64,000 bases of DNA from Rhodohalobacter sp. 614A (GCF_021462415.1 NZ_JAKEDS010000002.1:620001-684000); one strand, 5' to 3'; counted from the first letter of the stretch, positions 1 to 9,381 are shown. Made by a program: numbers and translations. Notes: generated by a model not told the origin, from the sequence alone.

Positions 1-606
1 GGCATAGCCACATATTATATTTTGGCTACGGCTGAAGCGTCAAGCAATCTTGCCCGGTATGATGGTATTCGATATGGCCATCGCGCCGATTTCGAGAAAG
101 TGGAGGAAGAACTCGCGAAAGAACGCAAAGAATTAAAAAAGGCAGCTGAGAACGCCTCGGCTTTTGAAACAGCCAATATCGATTCGCCATTGATCCGTCT
201 CTATAAAAAATCCCGAACAGAAGGATTTGGTACAGAAGTGAAGCGGAGAATTATTCTCGGTACTTATGTTTTAAGTGCGGGGTATTATGATGCGTATTAT
301 GGCAAAGCTCAAAAAGTCCGTCGGCTGATTAAACAGGATTTCCTGGATGCTTTCAATAAAGTAGATGTCATTGTTTCTCCAACGGCGCCGACAACGGCTT
401 TTAAACTTGGCGAAAATCAAGATGATCCTCTTCAAATGTATCTGAATGACGTGTATACGATTTCAGCGAACTTAGCCGGAATTTGCGGAATTAGTGTCCC
501 GGCCGGAACTCATTCAAACGGACTTCCTTATGGAATTCAGTTTATGGGAAATACCTTCCGCGAAGTAGATATTCTTAGAGCCGCAAAGCAACTCGAGTCA
601 TTGTAA
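1..606 (+). CDS. gatA: Glutamyl-tRNA(Gln)/aspartyl-tRNA(Asn) amidotransferase subunit A, C-terminal part
   Basis: The first 202 codons are open from base 1, so the gene is cut by the window edge and its true start lies to the left. The visible part begins with the [12 protein letters not shown] stretch typical of GatA C-terminal halves and ends with the family's [19 protein letters not shown]-type tail. GatA is the amidase-signature subunit of the GatCAB complex, which converts mischarged Glu-tRNA(Gln) or Asp-tRNA(Asn) to the amidated form in the cytoplasm. The catalytic Ser-Ser-Lys region is upstream of the window and cannot be checked. An SDR gene starts 11 bases after the stop. Confidence 0.93.
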   Translation, partial: GIATYYILATAEASSNLARYDGIRYGHRADFEKVEEELAKERKELKKAAENASAFETANIDSPLIRLYKKSRTEGFGTEVKRRIILGTYVLSAGYYDAYYGKAQKVRRLIKQDFLDAFNKVDVIVSPTAPTTAFKLGENQDDPLQMYLNDVYTISANLAGICGISVPAGTHSNGLPYGIQFMGNTFREVDILRAAKQLESL

Positions 607-617
607 ACCACGGTTTG

Positions 618-1382
618 ATGAACCGATTGAAGGACAAATGGATTCTGATTACCGGGGCCACCTCCGGAATCGGGAAAGCTTCGGCTGAAGTATTTGCTGA
701 ATCCGGAGCGAACCTGATCCTAACTGGCCGTCGTGAAGAACGTTTGAAAACCGTTCAAAAAGACCTCCGGGAAAAACACTCCATCGATGTTCAAATCTTT
801 TCTTTTGATGTGAGAGACCGTGAGGCCTGCAAAAAATGTGTCGATTCTATTTCTCAACCTATCGACATTCTTTTAAATAATGCAGGCTTGGCTTCGGGAA
901 AGGATTCCATAGATGAAGCCGATTTTGAAGACTGGGACAAAATGATCGATACGAATATCAAAGGCCTTCTTTCTATGACCCGATTTGTTTCAGAGAGAAT
1001 GAAGGAAAGAAATGAAGGCCATATTATTAATATTGGATCGATTTCCGGCCATGAAGCCTATCCGGGAGGCTCTGTATACTGCGGAACCAAACACGCTGTA
1101 AAAGCTATCACACAGGCCACAAAAATGGATTTAACGGGCACTAATATTCGGGTAAGTGCAGTATCGCCGGGCTTGGTTGATACAGAATTCAGTGAAGTTC
1201 GTTTTCATGGCGATAAAGAACAGGCGAAAGAGGTCTATAAAAATATGAAACCTCTCACCGGCAGGGATATCGCAGAGATTATCTATTTTGTGGCGAACCG
1301 CCCGGCTCATGTTAATATCTTGGATACGATTGTTTTTCCGGTTCATCAATCCTCTGCAACAATTGTAGCAAGATCCGGATAG
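618..1382 (+). CDS. SDR-family NAD(P)-dependent oxidoreductase (YdfG-like)
   Basis: A 254-residue classical short-chain dehydrogenase. The Rossmann cofactor motif TGATSGIG is at residues 12-19, NNAG near residue 89, and the catalytic Tyr-x-x-x-Lys is in VYCGTKHA near residue 154. The tail resembles the YdfG group of NADP-dependent 3-hydroxy acid / serine dehydrogenases (GLVDTEFSEVRF and a HVNILDTIVFP-like end). An in-frame TTG lies directly before the ATG chosen here; the ATG gives the usual short N-terminus before the first beta strand. It follows gatA by 11 bases, so the two may be cotranscribed. The substrate cannot be told from sequence. Confidence 0.85.
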   Translation: MNRLKDKWILITGATSGIGKASAEVFAESGANLILTGRREERLKTVQKDLREKHSIDVQIFSFDVRDREACKKCVDSISQPIDILLNNAGLASGKDSIDEADFEDWDKMIDTNIKGLLSMTRFVSERMKERNEGHIINIGSISGHEAYPGGSVYCGTKHAVKAITQATKMDLTGTNIRVSAVSPGLVDTEFSEVRFHGDKEQAKEVYKNMKPLTGRDIAEIIYFVANRPAHVNILDTIVFPVHQSSATIVARSG

Positions 1383-1496
1383 CTTTCTTATGAGCGAGAG
1401 AAAATCTTATCTTGAATGAATCTCTTGTGTTTTGTCCATATGTGAAGCGCCTACTCTCTATCTTCATCAGTTTGTATATTCCTCAAAAAACCAACA

Positions 1497-2471
1497 ATGG
1501 TGAAACTTCGATTTTTACTTGTATTCATACTTCTGACTCTGATCATCGGTTGCAATTCCGAACCTAATCTCAAATTCCAGAAACAGGGCAGAGAAGTCCC
1601 TGAATTTTCGGCTGATCATGCCTATCAATATGTTGAAGATCAGGTAGCATTCGGCCCCCGGGTACCAAATTCGGAGGCACACAGAGAGACCGTCCAATAT
1701 CTGCGCAATCATTTTTTAGAAACTGCGGGAAAACAATCCGTATACGTTCAATCTTTTGAAACGGAAGTATATGGTGATTCTTTACAACTCTACAATATCC
1801 TGGCGGCATTTGGACCTGAAAAGCAGGATCGAATTTTGCTAGCTGCACATTGGGATTCCCGTCCCAGGTCTGATGAAGAAGACGATCCGGAAAAACGTAA
1901 TCAGCCGATTTTGGGAGCAGATGACGGAGCCAGCGGAGTAGCTGTTTTGATGGAACTCGCAACGATCTTTTCCGAGTATGAACTCCCGATCGGTGTTGAT
2001 ATTATTCTATTTGACGGTGAAGACTATGGAGAAAAGTCGGATTTGGAGAATTACTTTTTGGGATCGAGATATTGGGGGAATAATCCTCCGGTTGCCGGCT
2101 ATAATCCCCGATTTGGGATTCTTCTTGATATGGTTGGAGGACAAAATGCTCAGTTTCTTAAGGAGGGTTATTCGATGGACGTAGCACCGAATTTAGTGGA
2201 TGAAATTTGGGTAATTGGACAGGAATTTGGCTACGGAGATTTATTTGTGAATGAGATGGGACAGCGAATCGCGGACGACCATTATATTGTTGAAAGACTA
2301 ACGGGAATCCCAATGGTGAATATTATCCATCACCGGATATCTCCAACCGGAGTACTTGAATTTCCGCCTTATTGGCATACGCAAAATGATACTATGGACA
2401 TCATCGATCAAAATACCTTACAGGCAGTTGGAGATGTCCTTTTAGAATTGATTTATAACCGAATTCCATAA
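1497..2471 (+). CDS. Lipoprotein peptidase M28 / glutaminyl-peptide cyclotransferase-like
   Basis: A 324-residue protein with a lipoprotein signal peptide (hydrophobic segment, lipobox IIGC at about residues 16-19). The fold is that of zinc-dependent M28 enzymes: AAHWDSRP near residue 120, GADDGASG near 141, a FDGEDYG acidic motif near 180, DDHYIVERLTGIP near 260 and a final FPPYWHTQNDT. The DDH...IP and WHT-DD-like motifs match bacterial glutaminyl cyclases, which form N-terminal pyroglutamate, better than M28 aminopeptidases. Likely anchored facing the periplasm. The stop overlaps the prmA start by one base (TAATG), which suggests translational coupling. Cyclase versus peptidase activity cannot be decided by eye. 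Confidence 0.82.
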   Translation: MVKLRFLLVFILLTLIIGCNSEPNLKFQKQGREVPEFSADHAYQYVEDQVAFGPRVPNSEAHRETVQYLRNHFLETAGKQSVYVQSFETEVYGDSLQLYNILAAFGPEKQDRILLAAHWDSRPRSDEEDDPEKRNQPILGADDGASGVAVLMELATIFSEYELPIGVDIILFDGEDYGEKSDLENYFLGSRYWGNNPPVAGYNPRFGILLDMVGGQNAQFLKEGYSMDVAPNLVDEIWVIGQEFGYGDLFVNEMGQRIADDHYIVERLTGIPMVNIIHHRISPTGVLEFPPYWHTQNDTMDIIDQNTLQAVGDVLLELIYNRIP

Positions 2472-3319
2472 TGAATTACTTAAGAGTAGAGTTTGAATTG
2501 TCACCCGACCTGCATGAATTTTTCATCGCTGAGTTAATGGATCTTGATTTCTATGGATTCGAACAGTTTGATGACAAGCTTGTAGCTTATATCGACAAAC
2601 AGCGATTCAATGATTCAAACAGAGAATATTTAGAGCAATTGATTTCAGCTTATTCTGGCGATTCATTCTTGGAATTCGAAGAGATTCCCGATCAAAACTG
2701 GAATGAGGCGTGGGAACAGACGATTCAACCGCAACGAATCGGGGCGCTTTTGGTAAAACCGACTTGGTCTACAGAAGCGCCGTCAGATGGAGAAATTCTG
2801 TTAGAAATCGATCCGAAGATGTCTTTTGGAACCGGGTATCATGCAACCACCCGGCTGATGTTGAGACAGATACAGGAAATCAATCTCAAAGGAAAAAGAG
2901 TTTTGGATGCCGGAACAGGAACCGGAATTCTGGCGATTGCCGCAGTAAAACTTGGAGCAAAAAAAACGGTCGGGTTCGACAACGATCCGTGGAGCCGTGA
3001 TAATGCACGTGAAAATACGCTACTTAACCAGGTTGATGAGTCTGTGGAAATCCGGTTTGGCGGCATTGAAACTGTGGATGAACTCGAGATTTTTGATGTA
3101 ACGCTCGCCAATATCAACCGAAATGTACTTCTTGAAATCCTGCCGACTCTTGTCAACCACACCAGGGAAGGAGGCATCATCTGTCTGTCCGGACTTCTTG
3201 ACAAAGATGAAGATGTCATGCGCGATAAGGTTCAGACATTGTCCGTTCAGATCACCGCTATCGAACAGGAAGATGAATGGATTTTGATGCAAATCTTAAA
3301 GAACGAAGTGAAGGAATGA
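2471..3319 (+). CDS. prmA: Ribosomal protein L11 methyltransferase
   Basis: A 282-residue SAM-dependent methyltransferase. The PrmA signatures are all present: an N-terminal substrate-recognition domain, the linker motif DPKMSFGTGYHATT near residue 118, motif I DAGTGTGILAIAA near 142, FDNDPWSRDNA and the LANINRNVL segment that replaces the usual NPPY. PrmA trimethylates ribosomal protein L11 in the cytoplasm. It overlaps the upstream M28 gene by one base and the downstream Ppx gene by four (ATGA), so the three look like one transcript. Confidence 0.93.
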   Translation: MNYLRVEFELSPDLHEFFIAELMDLDFYGFEQFDDKLVAYIDKQRFNDSNREYLEQLISAYSGDSFLEFEEIPDQNWNEAWEQTIQPQRIGALLVKPTWSTEAPSDGEILLEIDPKMSFGTGYHATTRLMLRQIQEINLKGKRVLDAGTGTGILAIAAVKLGAKKTVGFDNDPWSRDNARENTLLNQVDESVEIRFGGIETVDELEIFDVTLANINRNVLLEILPTLVNHTREGGIICLSGLLDKDEDVMRDKVQTLSVQITAIEQEDEWILMQILKNEVKE

Positions 3320-4227
3320 TTTCAGCTTCTATTGATATCGGCACAAATACAGTTCTTTTACTGGTTGCAGAGATTAGTGATGGAAAGATTTACCCACTTG
3401 AAGAAAAACAGCGAATTCCGCGGTTGGGAAAAGGAGTGGATAAAGCGAAGAATCTTCATCCTGATAGTATTCAACGTGTTTTAAATTATCTGAAGGAATA
3501 CAAGAATTATTTGGACGACAATTATCCGGGAGTTTCCTCTCAGACAATTGTTGCCGCTACCAGTGCTGTTCGAGACGCCTCTAATCGGGATGATTTTATG
3601 GAAGCCGTAGAAAAAGAAACAGGGTGGGAAATTCGTCTCCTGAGTGGTTCTGAAGAAGCCGAGACAACCTATAAAGGTGCATTATCGGTTTTAGAAGATC
3701 GATCAGAGAAAGGAAACCTGATTCTTGATATTGGGGGAGGAAGCTCTGAATTGGCTTTTGGCAAGGGATACGATTTAAAAAGTGCCGTTTCTATTGATAT
3801 GGGAAGCGTACGGTTTACAGAACGTTTTTTTGAGAATGATCCGCCGACATCACAACAGATTCATCAGGCACAATCTGAAATCCGTAGTTTGTTGACTGAT
3901 CAGGAAATACCCGCAGGGGAATTTGATTTGATCGGTGTTGCGGGTACGATCACCTCTATTGCGGGCATTGAACTGGGATTAGATGATTATGACGTTGACC
4001 GGTTAAATCAATTTCCACTAAAAAAAGTAGCTGTCGAGAAGTTTATTGAAGAATTCTCAAAAACATCTTCAAAAGAAATTGAAAAGAAATACCCGAGATT
4101 TTTAAAGGGCAGGGGAGAAGTCGTTTTAGCCGGGATTTTGATTCTCAATGAAGTAATGCAATGGTGCGGCAGGGATTCAATTATTACTTCAACCGGCGGT
4201 ATTCGGCATGGAATATTGCTTGCCTGA
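3316..4227 (+). CDS. Exopolyphosphatase / guanosine pentaphosphatase (Ppx/GppA family)
   Basis: A 303-residue protein of the ASKHA sugar-kinase fold. It begins with ASIDIGTNTVLLLVAEI, the phosphate-1 loop, and carries LDIGGGSSELAFG near residue 138 (phosphate-2) and a GVAGTITSIAG segment near 215. Length fits the short Ppx/GppA form without the C-terminal helical domain. I chose the ATG at 3316 because it overlaps the prmA stop as ATGA and starts immediately before the first conserved strand; an ATG at 3277 would add 13 residues that overlap prmA and have no family counterpart. Probably degrades polyphosphate or pppGpp in the cytoplasm. Confidence 0.9.
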   Translation: MISASIDIGTNTVLLLVAEISDGKIYPLEEKQRIPRLGKGVDKAKNLHPDSIQRVLNYLKEYKNYLDDNYPGVSSQTIVAATSAVRDASNRDDFMEAVEKETGWEIRLLSGSEEAETTYKGALSVLEDRSEKGNLILDIGGGSSELAFGKGYDLKSAVSIDMGSVRFTERFFENDPPTSQQIHQAQSEIRSLLTDQEIPAGEFDLIGVAGTITSIAGIELGLDDYDVDRLNQFPLKKVAVEKFIEEFSKTSSKEIEKKYPRFLKGRGEVVLAGILILNEVMQWCGRDSIITSTGGIRHGILLA

Positions 4228-4247
4228 TATGCAGGTAATCAATAAAA

Positions 4248-4280
4248 AAACCCTGAAGACTTTAAAATCTATCAGGGTTT
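4248..4280. terminator. Bidirectional Rho-independent terminator
   Basis: A perfect 9-bp inverted repeat, AAACCCTGA (4248-4256) with TCAGGGTTT (4272-4280), lies between the convergent Ppx gene and the outer-membrane protein gene. A-rich sequence on the left serves as the T tract for minus-strand transcripts. Confidence 0.75.
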
Positions 4281-4308
4281 GAAATCTGTTTATCTAAATA
4301 TGTTTTAT

Positions 4309-4848
4309 TTAGTTAATCGGTACTCGAACACCAGCGGCCAGTGAGAATTGATCAAAACCACTCAGGAAAATTCGAGGTTCAGCATATAACTTTACGGATC
4401 CGAGATTGTATTCAAGTCCGGCACCAACACCAAGACCTAATTCTGTTTCAGAAGAGTCAACAGACCCAAAAAATTCAGAATCTGGTCCGTCATAATTAAC
4501 TTTGCCATAATGAATACCCAGAGTTCCAAGAGCATAAATAATCATGTCATTTTCGTTGTAGAAAATGTAGTTGTAGTTAGCATTGATTTCTAGAAAAGTG
4601 TATGAAAGCTCATAGCCGCCACCAAAGTCGTCAGAGCCCATAAGCCAGTAAATGATATCAGCTCCAAGTCTCATATCTTCATTTAAAATATAAGTTCCAC
4701 TTGCTTGGATACCAAGATTTTCAAGATCTGTACCATACGCGAGACCACCGCCGATTGAAATATCGCCTACTTCCTGAGCGTATAGGTTAGTGTTTGACAA
4801 GAATGCCAAACCGATTACGAGTGTACCGACTGTAAGTAACTTTTTCAT
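4309..4848 (-). CDS. Small outer-membrane beta-barrel protein
   Basis: A 179-residue exported protein. The N-terminus is a Sec signal peptide (MKKLLTVGTLVIGLAFLS..., ending LYAQ). The mature part is made of alternating short amphipathic strands (IGGGLAYGTDLENLGIQASGTY, ADIIYWL, FLEINANYNYIF, LGTLGIHYGKVNY, LGVGAGLEYNLGSVKLYAEPRIF) and ends RVPIN, as in 8-stranded porin-like barrels of the OmpA/OprF type. It is a diverged paralogue of the protein at 5052-5570: both have the GGGxxYGxxxxxLxIQA start, the Y-L-G-x-L segment and the R-V/I-P-I end. Function unknown. Confidence 0.75.
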   Translation of the reverse strand: MKKLLTVGTLVIGLAFLSNTNLYAQEVGDISIGGGLAYGTDLENLGIQASGTYILNEDMRLGADIIYWLMGSDDFGGGYELSYTFLEINANYNYIFYNENDMIIYALGTLGIHYGKVNYDGPDSEFFGSVDSSETELGLGVGAGLEYNLGSVKLYAEPRIFLSGFDQFSLAAGVRVPIN

Positions 4849-5051
4849 TTTTATTTAGTTGTAAGTTTGAGATTAATTTTAGGTTATTATGATAGTAGTT
4901 TTGCAATTTAGCTGTATATGCGAAATACATCGATGAGTTGTGTCATATTTTTGCAAAAAATTCTCTCCTTCTTAAGGTAAGATTCGAAAGTTTATAAATA
5001 TGCTTTCTTCGAATTTTTTACAGCCCAAATCTACGCAGAAAAACAAATATT

Positions 5052-5570
5052 TTAAATGGGAATTCTTACCCCTCCGGTCAGAACCAATTGATGGGCAGAA
5101 CTCAATGCATATTTTCCTTCAATAAATCCCAAAACCGATCCCAATGAAAGTTCATAACCTGCTCCAATATTCAGGCCTATATAAAGTTGTTCTGTACTGT
5201 CTCCACTGGGTAGCCGGATATCGTCGTGATCAGAAAATAATTTCGCGAAATTTAAACCGCCTAAAAAATAAAATTTCATGCCTTCCTGATTTATAAAAAG
5301 GTAATGGCCGTTCGTATTCACTTCCAGCCAGGTAAATTCAAGCCCATGAGAATCATTGCCGGGGAAATGATAGATTGCATCAGCACTGACACGGAATTCA
5401 CTATTTATTGTATACAATCCGCCAGCCTGGATGGCCAAAGATTGAATTTTGGAGCCATATCCAAAACCACCTTCAAGGAAAATATCACCTTCTACATCTT
5501 GAGCGGTAGCTGTTAAACTAATTCCGAATGAAATGAAGGCTAAAACAAAAATAAAAGGTAGATTTTTCAT
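5052..5570 (-). CDS. Small outer-membrane beta-barrel protein, paralogue of its neighbour
   Basis: A 172-residue exported protein from the ATG at 5570. That start has a good ribosome-binding site (GAGAGG just upstream on the minus strand) and begins a clean signal peptide (MKNLPFIFVLAFISFG...ATAQ); an upstream in-frame start would add 17 residues before the signal peptide. The mature part shows barrel strands and ends GGVRIPI, parallel to the gene at 4309-4848. The 203 bases between the two genes contain no recognisable gene; each probably has its own promoter. Specific role unknown. Confidence 0.75.
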   Translation of the reverse strand: MKNLPFIFVLAFISFGISLTATAQDVEGDIFLEGGFGYGSKIQSLAIQAGGLYTINSEFRVSADAIYHFPGNDSHGLEFTWLEVNTNGHYLFINQEGMKFYFLGGLNFAKLFSDHDDIRLPSGDSTEQLYIGLNIGAGYELSLGSVLGFIEGKYALSSAHQLVLTGGVRIPI

Positions 5571-5697
5571 ATTCCTCTCGTGTATTTGGTTTAATTTGCA
5601 GGTTACGATATTTTGCAGCACAAGTAAATTGTTTTTTTCCTTCAGAAATATTTTCTGATAAATTATTTTAAAGATCTGTACTTAAAAAATTGATTGA

Positions 5698-6327
5698 ATG
5701 AGCGGTTCCGAAAATTCTACAGATATAAACCTGGTTCGGGAAAATGCCTCCTCGAGCAGCCTGGAAGATGATAAATTTGTAAAACAAGCCATAAAGGGCA
5801 ATCAGGATGCCTATAAACAGTTAATGGATAAATACCAGAAACCGCTTTATTTCCATGTTCTGAAAATGGTGCGTAATCATGAACAGGTAGAAGACCTTGT
5901 TCAGGAGGCTTTCATGAAAGCTTTTAACAACCTGAGCTCTTACAATACAAATTATGCCTTTTCTACCTGGCTCTATCGAATTACTACCAATCACACGATT
6001 GATTATCTTCGCAAGAAAAAACTGAATACAACTTCCATAAACGAACCCGTAAAAACAAGGGATGGCGAAATGGAAATACAAATCAGCGATGAGGCGGAGA
6101 CGGATCGCAATATCATTCGCAAAGAGAGAAAAGAGATTATCCATACGGCCATCAACAATTTGCCCAAGAAATACAGGAAAGTAATTGAGATGAGACACTT
6201 GCAGGAACTCAGTTACCAGGAAATTGCCGAACAGCTTGATTTACCACTCGGTACGGTAAAAGCTCACATCTTTCGGGCAAGAGAAATGCTTTACAAGGAG
6301 TTAAAAGATAAGCGAGAGAAGTTTTAA
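5698..6327 (+). CDS. ECF-type RNA polymerase sigma factor
   Basis: A 209-residue sigma-70 family protein with regions 2 and 4 only. Region 2 covers about residues 35-105 (YKQLMDKYQKPLY, EDLVQEAFMKAFNNL, FSTWLYRITTNHTIDYLRKKK) and region 4 about 140-200 (LPKKYRKVIEMRHLQELSYQEIAEQL, then PLGTVKAHIFRAREML). No anti-sigma gene follows, which is unusual for a classical ECF factor; small Bacteroidota sigma factors of this general-stress or housekeeping-accessory class are often unpaired. Cytoplasmic, directs RNA polymerase to an alternative promoter set. Confidence 0.9.
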   Translation: MSGSENSTDINLVRENASSSSLEDDKFVKQAIKGNQDAYKQLMDKYQKPLYFHVLKMVRNHEQVEDLVQEAFMKAFNNLSSYNTNYAFSTWLYRITTNHTIDYLRKKKLNTTSINEPVKTRDGEMEIQISDEAETDRNIIRKERKEIIHTAINNLPKKYRKVIEMRHLQELSYQEIAEQLDLPLGTVKAHIFRAREMLYKELKDKREKF

Positions 6328-6597
6328 GGGTAAAACCCATTCGTTCCTTTTGGGAGATTCCAGGTCAGGACATTTGTACTAATGGAACAAAAAAACAGGT
6401 TTCTGGTTTTCTTCAAAAGGAATCCATGATGATACACTTCTCTCAGGTCTTTTTTTGAATGATATAAGTGTTGAGAAAAGTGGCACTTTTTCAACAAAAT
6501 TACGCTTTGGATACGCAGGAGAAGCGCGATGTAGATTATCTGCAGATACCGGTATGATAATTTTAAACATTAAATCAAAACTTCAAATACATATAGC
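6328..6597. other. Intergenic region, no recognised gene
   Basis: No coding sequence is supported here. One plus-strand frame stays open from about 6418 to 6600 without a plausible start and without a family I recognise, so it could be a decayed fragment or chance. Confidence 0.4.
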
Positions 6598-7416
6598 ATG
6601 AAAACTTCTTACAAACTTTTAGTACTTGCATTTCTATCCTTTTGGTTGATTTTAGGATTAAATGCTTGCAGTGATGATTCAACCGGAGCCGATGATGAAG
6701 AAAGTTGTAACATCTCGCTACCGTCTGAATTTGCTCCTGTTACAGTTGATGTTTCATACTTCGATTCTCAAACGGAACCTGAAGCGGATGAAGCTCAATT
6801 CCAAACTTATTTCCAGGTCGAGCAAACTGCCAGACAAGCTAATTTGAGCTTTGGCGGTTCAGCTGTCTTTATTCTTGCTCCTCAACTAATAACTTTTGCT
6901 AAATTCACTGGTGTATCTCCGGAATTTGAGAATGGTTCTTGTGTTTGGACGATTTCTCCCCCGCCAAGTCAGACACAGGGCCTTGATCTCACAGTTACCG
7001 TGAGAGGTTCCTCTACTGCCGATGGCGTTAACTGGGAGATTATTTATGATGGTGATTTAACGGACGGAGGTTCAGTTCAGGACTATAAAATCTTAACAGG
7101 ATTTACTTCCACTGATAATAGCAATGGGGAGTGGAATTATTATTTGCCTGAAAATCAGAGCTCTGAGGTTCTAACATATACCTGGAGTGTTGAAGCTGAA
7201 GAGGATTATGATCTTGGTGTTACGGCTAATCCTAATGAATTTGGCGTTGCAGCAATAGGCTACTCAAAGGGAGGTGTTCAAAACTCTCTTACAATTAATA
7301 CTGGAGATGGTGAGATCGAGGCGTTTTGGGACGAAGATCTAGACTCAGGATGGATCGAACTTCCCGGAGAATCACGCCAATGCTATACTGCCTTCAGAAA
7401 TGAAGCCTGTCCGTAA
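6598..7416 (+). CDS. Lipoprotein of unknown function
   Basis: A 272-residue secreted protein. The N-terminus has a hydrophobic segment and lipobox LNAC at about residues 21-24, followed by an acidic linker (SDDSTGADDEES) as is usual for exported Bacteroidota lipoproteins. The mature part contains few cysteines (one near the start, one in NGSCVW, two at the end) and predominantly short beta-type segments. It ends in a cysteine-containing tail. No domain family recognised. It stands alone, with a terminator directly after it. Confidence 0.7.
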   Translation: MKTSYKLLVLAFLSFWLILGLNACSDDSTGADDEESCNISLPSEFAPVTVDVSYFDSQTEPEADEAQFQTYFQVEQTARQANLSFGGSAVFILAPQLITFAKFTGVSPEFENGSCVWTISPPPSQTQGLDLTVTVRGSSTADGVNWEIIYDGDLTDGGSVQDYKILTGFTSTDNSNGEWNYYLPENQSSEVLTYTWSVEAEEDYDLGVTANPNEFGVAAIGYSKGGVQNSLTINTGDGEIEAFWDEDLDSGWIELPGESRQCYTAFRNEACP

Positions 7417-7440
7417 AGTAATCTTTCAATAATTTTTGAG

Positions 7441-7470
7441 GCTCTGTTGTAAATCAGCAGGGCTTTTTTT
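7441..7470 (+). terminator. Rho-independent terminator
   Basis: A 9-bp stem (GCTCTGTTG with CAGCAGGGC, two G-U pairs) followed by seven T residues, 24 bases after the lipoprotein stop. Confidence 0.8.
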
Positions 7471-7480
7471 GTTTAAATAC

Positions 7481-7533
7481 ATTATCGTCTTAAAACACGA
7501 TAATTAATGATTATCGTGTTTTAAGACGATAAT
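7481..7533. repeat. Perfect 24-bp inverted repeat with 5-base loop
   Basis: The arms 7481-7504 and 7510-7533 are exact reverse complements, separated by TAATG. No T tract follows, and a conventional terminator already precedes it, so simple termination does not explain it. The rest of the gap to the CheR gene (7534-7912) holds no recognised gene. Confidence 0.85.
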
Positions 7534-7912
7534 TGAACCAAGGGAAAATATCGAGCAGATGAAGCCGATAGAGATTGAATGTAGAATAACTTTAAGAGAA
7601 GACGAGTAAATAGATAATTCTTTGGGGCAATTCAGGTTAGAGCGACTGGCTAATCGTGTTATCCGAATCTTTTTCAGCCGAATAACTTCTGGAAAATTGT
7701 TTATCTCGTTAAAAATTATATATTCTTAATTAATTATTTCTAAAAAGACTATAAATTACGAGAAGTTAAAGAAGTTTGTCAGTCAGGTCTGTTATAGTGT
7801 ATAGATATAGCGAGTTTTGTTCTTTTTTGAGTAGCAATTGCTGATTGTAGTTTCTTATTAAAACTGTTCATTGACTATAGAGCAGTTCATTTATCTGGGT
7901 CAAATATTCCAT

Positions 7913-8782
7913 ATGAAGGAGTCTAAAAACGAGAATACTGCGAAAGGTCTGCTAACCTCCGATCAGATTATTGATTATGAGATTAAAGCGTTACTTGAAG
8001 CTGTTTTTTTAAAATATGGCTACGATTTTCGTGACTATTCAAAAGCCCATGTAAAGCGCCGCATTTTAAACCGAATGCAGCTTTCACACATCGAAAGTGT
8101 GAGTGTTTTGCAGCATCGGGTGTTACGTGAAGAAGAATTGGCCAATCAACTCTTGCGGGATTTAAGCATCAATGTGACTGAAATGTTTCGCGACCCCGAT
8201 TTTTACAAGATGGTAAGAGAGAAAGTAGTACCCATTTTAAAAACATGGTCGTTCATAAAAATCTGGCATGCAGGATGCAGTACCGGAGAGGAAGTTTATT
8301 CCATGGCAATCCTTTTAAAGGAAGAGAATTTGTATGATCGTTCCCAAATATATGCCACTGATTTTAACCAGTATTCATTAAAAAAAGCTGAGCAAGGAAT
8401 TTTTTCATCTGAAAATATGAAAAAGTACGCCCGTAACTATCAGGCATCGGGCGCCAAAGGCGTGTTTTCAGATTATTACCATGCCAAGTATGATTCAGCC
8501 ATCATGGATTCGTCCCTTAAAAAAAATGTGGTCTGGGCCAACCATAACCTTGTAACGGATAGTGATTTTGCCGAAACCCAAATCATTATTTGCAGAAATG
8601 TATTGATCTATTTCAACAATCAACTGCAAAACAGGGTGCATAAACTGTTCCATTCCAGTCTTGTAAATGGTGGGATATTATGTTTGGGGAGTAAAGAAAG
8701 TATTCAGTTTTCCGAATATGGCCAGTTTTTTGAACCGGTCAGCAAGAAGCAAAAAATTTTTAAGAAGAAATACAACGGATGA
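7913..8782 (+). CDS. cheR: CheR-type protein-glutamate O-methyltransferase
   Basis: A 289-residue SAM-dependent methyltransferase. An N-terminal helical CheR domain (about residues 20-85, with AHVKRRILNRM) is followed by the catalytic domain: WHAGCSTGEEVYSMAI near residue 117, YATDFNQ near 147 and IICRNVLIYF near 225. I use the ATG at 7913; an upstream TTG at 7871 would add 14 residues. CheR enzymes methylate receptor glutamates, but no chemoreceptor or CheA is visible, so the target may be the hybrid kinase downstream. The stop overlaps the CheB start (ATGA). Confidence 0.9.
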   Translation: MKESKNENTAKGLLTSDQIIDYEIKALLEAVFLKYGYDFRDYSKAHVKRRILNRMQLSHIESVSVLQHRVLREEELANQLLRDLSINVTEMFRDPDFYKMVREKVVPILKTWSFIKIWHAGCSTGEEVYSMAILLKEENLYDRSQIYATDFNQYSLKKAEQGIFSSENMKKYARNYQASGAKGVFSDYYHAKYDSAIMDSSLKKNVVWANHNLVTDSDFAETQIIICRNVLIYFNNQLQNRVHKLFHSSLVNGGILCLGSKESIQFSEYGQFFEPVSKKQKIFKKKYNG

Positions 8783-9381
8783 GCCGAGATCAAAAATACA
8801 AGGCGATTGTAATTGGCGCTTCTTCTGGCGGGATGGAAATAATTTCTATGCTGGTGAGATCACTTCCAGCTGATTTTTCGCTACCGATTCTTGTAGTTCT
8901 CCACGTGGCGGATACTTCTGATGGAAGTTGGGCTGGTCTTTTAAATGATCGGGTTCAGATAACCGTGAAAGAAGCAGATGAAAAAGAGCAAATCAGAGAG
9001 GGCACCGTTTATATTGCTCCGGCAAATTATCACCTGTTACTTGAGCCAGACTTAACACTGACTCTTACGGTAGACGAACGAGTGAATTATGCCCGTCCTG
9101 CAGTGGATGTATTATTTGAAACGGCGGCAGAATCCTGCAAAGATCAACTAATTGGCATTGTTTGTACGGGTGGAAATTCTGATGGAGCTTTGGGACTTCG
9201 CTACATCAAAAAAAAGGGTGGTGTAACAATTGTCCAGGATCCGGATACGGCTGATGTTGTGTCTATGCCTTTATCGGCTATCAAAGCAGCTGATCCGGAC
9301 TACATTCTGTCACCTGAGGAAATTCTTGATTTTTTATTAACCACACATTCTAATCAACGCATTTATGAATTTGAGGATTGA
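8779..9381 (+). CDS. cheB: CheB-type methylesterase, catalytic domain only
   Basis: A 200-residue CheB methylesterase domain without the N-terminal receiver of classical CheB. The catalytic triad is visible: Ser in GASSGG near residue 15, His in VVLHV near 41 and Asp135 in CTGGNSDGA. It overlaps CheR by 4 bases and the hybrid kinase by 17, which implies tight cotranslation. Lone CheB/CheR pairs next to hybrid kinases occur in non-chemotaxis signalling clusters, where they are thought to tune kinase sensitivity; that role is inference here. Confidence 0.88.
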   Translation: MSRDQKYKAIVIGASSGGMEIISMLVRSLPADFSLPILVVLHVADTSDGSWAGLLNDRVQITVKEADEKEQIREGTVYIAPANYHLLLEPDLTLTLTVDERVNYARPAVDVLFETAAESCKDQLIGIVCTGGNSDGALGLRYIKKKGGVTIVQDPDTADVVSMPLSAIKAADPDYILSPEEILDFLLTTHSNQRIYEFED

